Under the pieces are notes generated by a model that was not told the origin of the DNA, did not search any database, and saw only the letters and a program-made list of their open reading frames with translations. This document shows positions 30,322 to 37,656 of a stretch of 64,000 nucleotides of DNA, piece by piece (position 1 is the stretch's first letter; every line of letters starts with the position of its first letter). Made by a program: the position numbers and the translations under genes. Origin of the DNA: Selenomonadales bacterium (lineage in GTDB: Bacteria; Bacillota; Negativicutes; Sporomusales; UBA7701); assembly GCA_029976065.1 (NCBI GenBank), contig JARKNV010000016.1, positions 1-64,000 on the forward strand. Reading direction: 5' to 3'.

Positions 30322-30337
30322 TGGCACGCCCCATGCA
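30322..30337 (+). promoter_or_regulatory. Sigma-54 promoter of the third E1/acoX operon
   Basis: TGGCACG-CCCC-ATGCA: a perfect -24 element and a -12 element with one mismatch, correct GG-GC spacing. It is flanked by an AcoR-type gene upstream and acoA copy 3 downstream. Confidence 0.85.
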
Positions 30338-30455
30338 ATAACAATCCCCGTAAGGGCCCGGCCTCGCCCTGCCGCCCCGGGGGCAGGCGACACCGTCTCC
30401 AGCGCCGTCGGCTCCTGAACGGGCCCCCCGCTGCCATTAAGAAGGAGGGAAAGAA

Positions 30456-31418
30456 ATGCAACCGACCAAAGAAAACCTGCTTGCCTTCTATCAAACCATG
30501 GTAACCATCAGAACCTTCGAAACCAAAGCCGCCGAACTCTTCGCCGCCGGCAAACTGCCCGGCTTCGTCCACCTCTACATCGGCGAAGAAGCCGTCGCCA
30601 CCGGCGTCTGCGCCAACCTCACCGCCCAAGACTACATCACCAGCACCCATCGCGGCCACGGCCACCTCATCGCCAAAGGCGGCAAAGTCGACCTCATGAT
30701 GGCCGAACTCTACGGCAAAGCCACCGGCTACTGCAAAGGCAAAGGCGGCTCCATGCACATCGCCGACGTCGACCTCGGCATCCTCGGCGCCAACGGCATC
30801 GTCGGCGCCGGCCAGCCCATCGCCGCCGGCGCCGCCTTCGCCTGCAAGTACAAGCAAAACGGCGCCGTCGTCGTCTGCTTCTTCGGCGACGGCGCCGCCA
30901 ATCGCGGCACCTTTCACGAAGCCATGAACCTCGCCTCCATCTGGAAACTGCCCGTAGTCTTCGTCTGCGAAAACAACATGTACGGCATCTCCAACTGCCA
31001 GCGCGACCACATGAACATCTGCGACATCGCCGACCGCGCCGCCGCCTACGGCATCCCCGGCGTCACCGTCGACGGCAACGACGTCGTCGCCGTCTTCGAA
31101 GCCGCCGCCGAAGCCGTCAAGCGGGCCAGGAGCGGCGACGGCCCCAGCCTCGTCGAATGCAAAACCTGGCGGTGGCGCGGCCACTTCGAAGGCGACCCCG
31201 CCACCTACAAAAACCCCGCAGAACAAAAAGCCTGGATCGGGAAAGACCCCATCCCCCGGCTGGCGCAAAAAATCCTCGACCTCAAACACGCCACCGACGC
31301 CGACCTGGCCAAAATCGGCGCCGCCGTCCAAGCACGGGTCGCCGCCGCCGTAGCCTTCGCCGAAGGCAGCCCCGACCCCGACCCCGCAGAAGTGCTCAGC
31401 GACGTCTATGCCGGTTGA
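30456..31418 (+). CDS. acoA: Acetoin/2-oxoacid dehydrogenase E1 alpha, copy 3
   Basis: 320 residues with TPP motif GDGAANRGTFHEAMN...ENNMYG. The entry region GFVHLYIGEEAVATGV is nearly that of copy 1, so copies 1 and 3 are more alike than either is to copy 2. AAGGAGGGAAAG precedes ATG 30456. First gene behind a sigma-54 promoter. No E2 or E3 gene follows in this operon, so its product must use the E2/E3 encoded at 13026-15729 or one elsewhere in the genome. Confidence 0.92.
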   Translation: MQPTKENLLAFYQTMVTIRTFETKAAELFAAGKLPGFVHLYIGEEAVATGVCANLTAQDYITSTHRGHGHLIAKGGKVDLMMAELYGKATGYCKGKGGSMHIADVDLGILGANGIVGAGQPIAAGAAFACKYKQNGAVVVCFFGDGAANRGTFHEAMNLASIWKLPVVFVCENNMYGISNCQRDHMNICDIADRAAAYGIPGVTVDGNDVVAVFEAAAEAVKRARSGDGPSLVECKTWRWRGHFEGDPATYKNPAEQKAWIGKDPIPRLAQKILDLKHATDADLAKIGAAVQARVAAAVAFAEGSPDPDPAEVLSDVYAG

Positions 31419-31443
31419 GCAGCGAAAAGAAAGGGTGACGAAA

Positions 31444-32412
31444 ATGACAACCATGACCTACGCCGAAGCCGTCCGCGACGGCATCAGAGTGGAAATGAAG
31501 CGCGACCCCGCCGTCTACCTCTGCGGCGAAGACGTCGGCAAATTCGGCGGCTGTTTCGGCGTCACCGCCGGCCTCGTCGACGAATTTCCCGGCCGGGTAC
31601 TCGACACGCCCATCACCGAAACCGCCATCATCGGCTCCGCCGTCGGCGCGGCCGCCGTCGGCCTCCGCCCTGTGGCGGAAATAATGTTCATCGACTTCAC
31701 CGGCGTCTGCATGGACGAACTCTTCAACCAGGCCGTCAAAATGCGCTACATGTTCGGCGGCAAAGCCAAAGTCCCCCTCGTCCTCAAACCCAGGGGCGGC
31801 GGCGGCGTCGCCGCCGCCGCCCAGCACTCCCAATGCCTGGAAGCCTGGTTCACCCACATCCCCGGCCTCAAGACCGTCCTGCCCGCCACCCCCGCCGACG
31901 CCAAAGGCCTCATGGCCGCCGCCATCCGCGACGACAACCCCGTCATCTTCATCGAACACAAACAGCTCCTCGGCATCAGCGGCGACGTCCCCGCAGGCGA
32001 ATACCTCGTCCCCCTCGGCAAAGCCGACATCAAGCGTCCCGGCAGCGACGTCACCATCGTCGCCTGGTCGTGGATGGTCCACCGCGCCCTCGCCGCCGCC
32101 GCCGCTCTCGCCAACGACGGCATAAACGCCGAAGTCATCGACCTCCGCACCCTCGTCCCCCTCGACAAAGACGCCATCCTGGGTTCTCTCGCCAAAACCA
32201 ACAAACTCGTCATCGTCCACGAAGCCGTCAGGACGGGCGGCTTCGGCGGCGAAATCGCCGCCGTCGTCGCCGAAGAAGGCTTCGACCTCCTCGACGCCCC
32301 GATAAAACGCGTCACCGCCCCCGACACCCCCGTCCCCTTCAGCCCCGTCCTCGAAAAAGCCTTCCTCCCCGGTGAAGGAAAAATCATCCAGGCTGTCAAA
32401 GAAATGTTCTAA
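31444..32412 (+). CDS. acoB: Acetoin/2-oxoacid dehydrogenase E1 beta, copy 3
   Basis: 322 residues with AVYLCGEDVGKFGGCFGVTAG, AAQHSQCLEAWFTHIPGLK and VHEAVRTGGFGGEIAA. ATG 31444 is preferred (AAAGGGTGACG ahead); an in-frame ATG at 31408 would overlap the alpha gene. Forms the alpha2beta2 E1 with the product of 30456. Confidence 0.9.
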   Translation: MTTMTYAEAVRDGIRVEMKRDPAVYLCGEDVGKFGGCFGVTAGLVDEFPGRVLDTPITETAIIGSAVGAAAVGLRPVAEIMFIDFTGVCMDELFNQAVKMRYMFGGKAKVPLVLKPRGGGGVAAAAQHSQCLEAWFTHIPGLKTVLPATPADAKGLMAAAIRDDNPVIFIEHKQLLGISGDVPAGEYLVPLGKADIKRPGSDVTIVAWSWMVHRALAAAAALANDGINAEVIDLRTLVPLDKDAILGSLAKTNKLVIVHEAVRTGGFGGEIAAVVAEEGFDLLDAPIKRVTAPDTPVPFSPVLEKAFLPGEGKIIQAVKEMF

Positions 32413-32421
32413 GCAAACTAA

Positions 32422-32456
32422 GCCCGGCGGACGGGACGCCTTCCCGCCCGCCGGGC
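32422..32456 (+). other. Stem-loop between acoB copy 3 and acoX
   Basis: GCCCGGCGGACGGG and CCCGCCCGCCGGGC pair with one mismatch; no U-tract. Likely an mRNA end-stabilising or processing structure. Confidence 0.45.
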
Positions 32457-32483
32457 CATCCCCGCACTCCAAGGAGGACCAGC

Positions 32484-33488
32484 GTGACAACGGTAGGAAT
32501 CATCGCCAACCCCGCCTCGGGCAAGGACATCCGCCGCCTCGTCGCCCACGGCACCGTCTTCGACAACCTCGAAAAAGTCAACATCGTCCGGCGGATACTC
32601 CTCGGCCTCGCAGCCGCCGGCGTCGACAAAGTAATCTACATGCCCGACTACTACGGCATCGTCCCCCGCGCCGTCGACGGCCTCGGCAGCCGCGACCGCC
32701 CGCCGCTCGACATCGTCCCCGCCGACATCCCCCTCACCTGCACCCAGCAGGACTCTGCCGCCGCCGCAGCCGCCATGCGCGACCGCGGCGCCGGCTGCAT
32801 CGTCACCCTCGGCGGCGACGGCACCAACCGCATGGTCGCCAAAGGCTGCGGCGACGTCCCGCTCCTGGCCGTCTCCACCGGCACCAATAACGTCTTTCCC
32901 GCCATGATGGAAGGCACCATCGCCGGCCTCGCCGCCGGCGCCGTCGCCAGCAGCCGCGCCGCCGGCCCCGCCGTCCTGCGCCGCAGCAAAAAACTCCTCG
33001 TCAGCCTCGACGGCCGGCTCGCCGACATCGCCCTCGTCGACGCCGTCGTCCTTGACGGCAGCTTCATCGGCTCGCGCGCCATCTGGGACCTCGCCTCCGT
33101 CACCCAAATCGTCCTCACCCGCGGCGAACCCCACACCATCGGCATATCCGCCATCGGCGGCCACCTCGCCCCCGTCGGCCCCTGCGAAGACCGGGGCCTC
33201 GCCCTCGAACTCGGCGACAACGCCGCCGGCGTAATGGCCCCCATAGCCCCCGGCGTCATCGTCCCCGTCCGCGTCAAAAACTGCCGCTACCTCGCTCTCG
33301 GCGAGCGCGTCCCCGTCGCCGGCGCCCCCTGCGTCATCGCCCTCGACGGCGAGCGGGAAGTCGAGGTCAGGGCCGGCCAAACCGCCGCAATAGAGCTCAC
33401 CTTCGCCGGCCCGCTCGTCGTCGACGCCCGCACCGCCCTCGCCGCGGCCGCCGCCGCCGGCGCCTTCAGCATCCCCGCCGCCGAATAA
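32484..33488 (+). CDS. acoX: AcoX-like ATP-NAD kinase family protein
   Basis: 334 residues. The N-terminal half has the NAD/diacylglycerol kinase fold signature GIIANPASGKDIRR and VTLGGDGTNRMVAKG, with STGTNNVFPAMMEGT following. This is the AcoX group found in acetoin catabolic operons; its role there is not established and a true NAD kinase activity is not proven. GTG start behind AAGGAGG. Its place after an E1 pair supports acetoin as the operon's substrate. Confidence 0.85.
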   Translation: MTTVGIIANPASGKDIRRLVAHGTVFDNLEKVNIVRRILLGLAAAGVDKVIYMPDYYGIVPRAVDGLGSRDRPPLDIVPADIPLTCTQQDSAAAAAAMRDRGAGCIVTLGGDGTNRMVAKGCGDVPLLAVSTGTNNVFPAMMEGTIAGLAAGAVASSRAAGPAVLRRSKKLLVSLDGRLADIALVDAVVLDGSFIGSRAIWDLASVTQIVLTRGEPHTIGISAIGGHLAPVGPCEDRGLALELGDNAAGVMAPIAPGVIVPVRVKNCRYLALGERVPVAGAPCVIALDGEREVEVRAGQTAAIELTFAGPLVVDARTALAAAAAAGAFSIPAAE

Positions 33489-33508
33489 AAAACCGAAGGA
33501 GGAAAACC

Positions 33509-33814
33509 ATGAGCCTCAAAGCAGCCTTCATCTTCGTCGCCCCCGACGCCGACCCCGCCGTCCATCGCGCCCTCGTCGACACCCCCGCCGTCAAACTCAC
33601 CGCCGTCGGCGTTAAAAATTACCCCCAAGCCGTAGAAATCGCCCGCCAGCTCGTCGCCGAAGGCATCCTCGCCATCGAACTCTGCGGCGGCTTCGGCCAC
33701 GAAGGCGCCGCCCTCGTCCGCCAGGCCGTCGCCGGCCAAGCCGCCGTCGGCGTCGTCCGCTTCGACAACCATCCCGGCCTCGGCGGCCAAAGCGGCGACG
33801 AAATCTTCCGCTGA
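33509..33814 (+). CDS. Small conserved protein, DUF6506-like
   Basis: 101 residues, soluble, no signal peptide. Sequence pattern KAAFIFVAPDADP, then VGVKNYPQAVEIARQLV, AIELCGGFGHEGAA and VGVVRFDNHPG. I believe this is the DUF6506 family often found near catabolic operons, but that assignment is from memory and not certain. It starts 20 bases after acoX (AGGAGG), and is last in the sigma-54 operon. Confidence 0.75.
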   Translation: MSLKAAFIFVAPDADPAVHRALVDTPAVKLTAVGVKNYPQAVEIARQLVAEGILAIELCGGFGHEGAALVRQAVAGQAAVGVVRFDNHPGLGGQSGDEIFR

Positions 33815-33836
33815 AATCCGCCTGGGGCACAATAAA

Positions 33837-33867
33837 AGCCGGGGCAGGCGAGCGGCCTGCCCCGGCT
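33837..33867 (+). terminator. Strong stem-loop ending the acoX operon
   Basis: AGCCGGGGCAGGC and GCCTGCCCCGGCT, 13-bp perfect stem with a five-base loop; only a weak U-tract follows. It also faces the convergent gene at 33883. Confidence 0.65.
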
Positions 33868-33882
33868 GAAATAGCCCCGTTG

Positions 33883-34203
33883 CTATGCATCGATATCGAG
33901 CTCAAAATTGTCACCCGATATTTGCAGATGAAATTCACTGTCATTGTCTTTATGCCATTGATACCACTCGCGCCACTCGCGGGCGTGAGCCTCCCGCCAG
34001 CGCCTGTCGCCGCGATGCTCCTTCCACTCTCGGTCGTATTCCTTCCATTCCCGTTCGTGCGCTTTCCATACCTGCTTGTGATGGTCCTTGCGAACCTGGT
34101 AATGGTGAGCGGCCTGAGGGCCATGGTGCGCATCCGCGTACGCGACTACGGGAAAGATGCCGGTAGCTACGACAACCGCCAGGAAAACCAGAAACTTTTT
34201 CAT
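33883..34203 (-). CDS. Small exported His/Trp-rich protein
   Basis: 106 residues. A clear signal peptide (MKKFLVFLAVVVATG..., cleavage likely after VAYA) is followed by a strongly charged region with repeats of the type KAHEREWKEYDREWKEHRG: W(K/R)E spaced by about seven residues. An extended helix rich in His, Trp, Glu and Arg is expected. Its upstream site AAGGGA is 13 bases from the ATG. Function unknown; metal or polyanion binding is possible but not shown. Codon use is less GC-biased than the flanking genes. Confidence 0.7.
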   Translation of the reverse strand: MKKFLVFLAVVVATGIFPVVAYADAHHGPQAAHHYQVRKDHHKQVWKAHEREWKEYDREWKEHRGDRRWREAHAREWREWYQWHKDNDSEFHLQISGDNFELDIDA

Positions 34204-34326
34204 CGACGAAACACCGTCCCTTGATATGTATTTGCCTTAATGATAATGCAAAATAATGACAAAGATTAGACAAAAAATGGACCAACGGCCAGAAACTGAA
34301 CTGGCCGGCCCCAAAATAATGTATTC

Positions 34327-34374
34327 AGGCCAAAGGAAAAGAGCGGGACAATACCCGCTCTTTTCCTTTGGCCT
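34327..34374. repeat. Perfect 21-bp inverted repeat
   Basis: AGGCCAAAGGAAAAGAGCGGG and its exact complement separated by ACAATA. No U-tract on either strand. A second pair, TAGCCGTCCG/CGGACGGCTA, follows at 34375-34419. The 34204-34524 gap holds only these structures as far as I can see. Confidence 0.8.
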
Positions 34375-34524
34375 TAGCCGTCCGCGGCCCGCCCCCTCCA
34401 GGCCCCGCCCGGACGGCTACCCCCTTGTCCGCAAAAACGTTACCAGCGTTTGCGCCGACAAAACACCCCGTCCGGCAGGGGAGGCCGCCGGCTTGGGTGG
34501 CGACGGGGCCATTGGCGCCGTCAA

Positions 34525-34713
34525 TCAGAGGTCGGCCTTTTTGGCGTAATCGACAAAATCGCCAACAAGGCTCTTGACCTTCCGGGAAAAAGTCGCTGTG
34601 GCCGGTTCCGGCCCGCCGGCCTCGGCCGGCGGCGCGCCCTCCGGCTGGTCGGCGGGGTTGCCGGCGGCGGGTTCGTCGGGAGCGGATAGCGGCGAAAATT
34701 CTTTTTCCGGCAC
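34525..34713 (-). CDS. Small hypothetical protein, 62 aa
   Basis: GTG start at 34713 behind GAGGGG on the minus strand. The first 40 residues are Pro/Ala/Glu-rich and disordered-looking; the end FSRKVKSLVGDFVDYAKKAD is an amphipathic helix. No known domain. The same frame stays open far upstream opposite the kinase gene, but that part has no start support. Coding status is moderate. Confidence 0.45.
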   Translation of the reverse strand: MPEKEFSPLSAPDEPAAGNPADQPEGAPPAEAGGPEPATATFSRKVKSLVGDFVDYAKKADL

Positions 34714-34983
34714 GGTAATCACCCCTCGGCTAGTTCTCCACCCCGGGTAAAACACGACAATTTGCAAGACAACAAATACAATATATGGAAAAAATTTACT
34801 GTTGGTTTTATAATATAAATGACGGCCGTTTGCGTCAACATTTTGAAAATATTGAACTTTTTTCGGGAAGGGTGAGGACCTATCGCCGCCATCACGCAGA
34901 TTCTCGAGGCGATAAAAGCCGAGGTCAACAAAGGAGCGGTCGCCGAACTGGCCAGCGCCGGCGAGCCCGCATCCTACCTGCGG

Positions 34984-36777
34984 ATGGCGGACGACGAACT
35001 CGAAACCGAGTTCGAAGGCATGACCCAGGCGGTCATCGACACCGTCAGCCGCGACTCCTTCGCCCACCTGAAAAGCCACCTCAGCTGGCTGTGCAAGCTC
35101 CGTCTTGAGCAAGGAGTGAGGCTCGCCGACATCATGGCCGTCTTCGACCTCTACGAAAAATCCCTCAAAGACGCCATGTCGAGCTTCCTGCGCGACGACC
35201 TCGTCACCCTCAACAGCCTGCGGCGGGAAATAGACGCCTTGCTCGACCGGGCCAGGGTATACGTGACCGACTACTTCTTCGTCCTGTACGAGGAAACGGT
35301 CTTCAAACAACTGGAACAGCTGCGCATCATCAACGAAATATCCACCAGGCTCGTATCCTCCCTCGACCTCGACCGGGTGCTCAACTTCATCGTCAAAAAC
35401 GCCCTCCGCCTCTTCAAAGCCAACTGCGGCAGCGTATCACTCATCAGCAACGGCGGCGATTTCGTCACCAAGGCCGCCCACGGGTGGAAGGCGAAGGGCT
35501 CGCCCCGGCTCATCGCCCAGTGCGCCCTGCCGGCGCCGGACATGCTTATCGCCACGAGCCGCGACGCCGACGGCTCCTGCCTCAAGGACGTAATCGGGCT
35601 GGAAGGGCTGGAGATAATAATCCTCCTTAAACTGCGGGTCGAAACGCGGGTCATCGGGCTTCTGGCAATAGGCTTCCACGCCTTGCGCAAATTTACTCCC
35701 GCCGACCAGCGGGTGCTGCTCACCTTCGCCAACCACGCCGCCATCGCCGTCCACAACGCCCAGATGTACGGCCACACCGACCGCAAACTGCAGGAACGCA
35801 TCCAGGAGGCCAGCATCCTGCTCGAACAAAACCGGGCGCTGCTCCACTCGATGCGCGAAGGAGTCATCGCCATCGACGCGGCCGGCACCGTCACCCTCGC
35901 CAATCAGGAAGCCGTCCGCCTCCTGGGCCGGACCGGCGATCCCGTCGGCAGGCACATAAACGAAATAATCGCCGACTCCCGGCTGCCGGCCGTCGTCGTC
36001 TCCCGAACGGCCGAATACGACCGGGAGCACAAGCTCGGCGACACGGTGGTCATCACCAACCGCGTGCCAGTGATCGTCAACGGCGAGGTTATCGGCGCCA
36101 TCGCCACCTTCCGCGACAAGCAGGACGTCAAGCACATGGCCGAAGAGCTGATCGGCGTGAAAAACCTTCTCGAATCCATGCGCGCCCAGTCCCACGAGTT
36201 CATCAACAAACTCCACGCCATCTCCGGCCTCATCCAGATGGAGCAGTACGACAAGGTGGTCGAGCTCGTCCAGCAGATCTACGAAGCCAAACAGGAACTC
36301 ATCGGCTTCATCGTGCAGCGCATCCGGGACAAAGCCACGGCCGGGCTGTTGCTGGGCAAGGTCAGCCAGGCATCGGAAAAGGGCGTCACCCTCAGGATCG
36401 CCCCGCGCAGCCGGCTTGCGAAACTGCCGGATCAGTTTTCCAGCGCCGCGATGGTCACCGTGCTCGGCAACCTGATCGCCAACGCCATGGAAGCCGTCGT
36501 CGACCAGGCGGTGGACAGGCGGTTCATTGAAGTCCGCATCGCCCAGGGGAAGAAATACCTCAACATTGTTGTCGCCGACCGCGGCTGCGGCATCCCGCGC
36601 TCGATCATCCGCCAGGTCTTCAAGCGCGGCTTTTCGACCAAGCAGGGCAACCGCGGCATCGGCCTGGCCCTCGTCCGGCAGGAAGTCGAGGCGAGCGGCG
36701 GCAAGGTGGCCGTCCATTCCCGCGAAAACCAGGGCAGCACCTTTGCCGTGAAAATACCCGTAAAACGAGGTGAGTAA
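34984..36777 (+). CDS. Sensor histidine kinase, CitA/DcuS-like, GAF-PAS
   Basis: At least 597 residues. An N-terminal helical region (about 1-105, RsbRD-like in look), a GAF domain (about 115-265), a PAS domain (about 275-390), then the CitA/DcuS-type dimerisation helix with phospho-acceptor His404 in QSHEFINKLHAISGL, and the ATPase domain with N-box NLIANAMEA and G-boxes DRGCGIP and GNRGIGLALV. No membrane segment, so it senses a cytoplasmic signal. ATG 34984 has no ribosome site; the frame is open back to 34876, and GGGAAGGGTGAGG precedes ATC 34882, so the true start may be a rare codon there. It pairs with the regulator at 36781 and probably controls the CDC48/oxalate oxidoreductase genes. 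Confidence 0.88.
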   Translation: MADDELETEFEGMTQAVIDTVSRDSFAHLKSHLSWLCKLRLEQGVRLADIMAVFDLYEKSLKDAMSSFLRDDLVTLNSLRREIDALLDRARVYVTDYFFVLYEETVFKQLEQLRIINEISTRLVSSLDLDRVLNFIVKNALRLFKANCGSVSLISNGGDFVTKAAHGWKAKGSPRLIAQCALPAPDMLIATSRDADGSCLKDVIGLEGLEIIILLKLRVETRVIGLLAIGFHALRKFTPADQRVLLTFANHAAIAVHNAQMYGHTDRKLQERIQEASILLEQNRALLHSMREGVIAIDAAGTVTLANQEAVRLLGRTGDPVGRHINEIIADSRLPAVVVSRTAEYDREHKLGDTVVITNRVPVIVNGEVIGAIATFRDKQDVKHMAEELIGVKNLLESMRAQSHEFINKLHAISGLIQMEQYDKVVELVQQIYEAKQELIGFIVQRIRDKATAGLLLGKVSQASEKGVTLRIAPRSRLAKLPDQFSSAAMVTVLGNLIANAMEAVVDQAVDRRFIEVRIAQGKKYLNIVVADRGCGIPRSIIRQVFKRGFSTKQGNRGIGLALVRQEVEASGGKVAVHSRENQGSTFAVKIPVKRGE

Positions 36778-36780
36778 ACG

Positions 36781-37485
36781 GTGGCCACGGAAAAAACGAT
36801 CGGCGTCGTTATTCTCGAAGACGACCCGATGGTGCTGGAACTGCACCGCCAGTACATCGGCAGGGTCGACGGCTTCGGCCTGCTGGGGTGCGCCGCCGAC
36901 GGCGACGCCGGCCTCAGGCTCATCGGCCGGCAGCGGCCGCACCTGGCGGTCGTCGACATCTATATGCCGGGCCTCAGCGGCCTGGAAATACTCAAGCACA
37001 TCCGCAGGCAAGGCTGGAACACCGACGTCCTCCTCGTCACCGCCGCCCACGATACCGACTCGGTGCAGCAGGGCATCCAATACGGCGCCGTCGACTACAT
37101 CATCAAACCGTTCACCTTCCCCCGCTTCAAAAAAGCGCTCGACCATTACCGCCGCTACTTCGAAAAACTGCGGAACGGCGACAGATCGGTCTCCCAGCAG
37201 GATATCGACACCCTGAAGGCCGCCGCCGGGCAGACCGTCAAAAAAGGTGCCCTGCCCAAAGGGCTGCAGCGGAGCACCCTCGACCTCATCCTCGAACTCC
37301 TCAGCCACAAAAGCAGCTACTTCACCGCCCCCGAAATCGCCGCCTCCCTCGGCATCTCCCGCATCACCGTCAAGCGCTACCTCAACTTTCTCCACGAAAG
37401 CGGCTATTTGCAGGAAACCCTTGCCTACGGCCCGGTCGGCCGGCCGCAGCAGAAATTCCAGGTGACCAAAGGGCTGACCAACTGA
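36781..37485 (+). CDS. Response regulator, CitB/DcuR family
   Basis: 234 residues: receiver domain with acidic pair EDD (13-15), phosphorylation site Asp59 in VVDIYMPGLSG and the lysine of IIKPF; a linker; and a C-terminal winged-type HTH (FTAPEIAASLGISRITVKRYLNFL). This is the citrate/C4-dicarboxylate regulator class. GTG start three bases after the kinase stop, behind GAGGTGAG. A terminator follows, then AT-rich repeated sites ahead of the next operon that could be its targets. Confidence 0.9.
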   Translation: MATEKTIGVVILEDDPMVLELHRQYIGRVDGFGLLGCAADGDAGLRLIGRQRPHLAVVDIYMPGLSGLEILKHIRRQGWNTDVLLVTAAHDTDSVQQGIQYGAVDYIIKPFTFPRFKKALDHYRRYFEKLRNGDRSVSQQDIDTLKAAAGQTVKKGALPKGLQRSTLDLILELLSHKSSYFTAPEIAASLGISRITVKRYLNFLHESGYLQETLAYGPVGRPQQKFQVTKGLTN

Positions 37486-37497
37486 GCTGCAGCCACA

Positions 37498-37530
37498 AAC
37501 ATAGCGGCATTCTGCCGTTATGTTTTTTTT
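37498..37530 (+). terminator. Rho-independent terminator after the two-component genes
   Basis: AACATAGCGGCA-TTC-TGCCGTTATGTT with one mismatch, followed by a run of T. Confidence 0.85.
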
Positions 37531-37556
37531 GTGCATAGGGCTTGTTCGTGAACTGT

Positions 37557-37616
37557 ATTTACAATAAGAACCTAATTTTACAAATAGTGTAAATATTGCC
37601 GCGACTTATTTATAAT
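37557..37616 (+). promoter_or_regulatory. AT-rich repeats and promoter ahead of the CDC48/oxalate oxidoreductase operon
   Basis: ATTTACAATA (37557-37566) and TTTACAAATA (37577-37586) are direct repeats 20 bases apart, two helical turns; TGTAAATATT (37588-37597) is the inverted form, making TTTACA-AATAG-TGTAAA a palindrome. TATAAT at 37611-37616 is a perfect -10 box and the palindrome's right half sits at the -35 position. Likely activator sites for the neighbouring response regulator (inference). Confidence 0.55.
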
Positions 37617-37656
37617 CGGGGCAAGGGAGCAACGATCTCTAGAGGAGGGCACCGGT

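Noticed and set aside
34785-35108. Plus-strand frame overlapping the kinase start
   Set aside because: Arg/Gly-rich shadow in another frame of the kinase gene; only the ribosome site near 34865 is interesting and is treated under the kinase.
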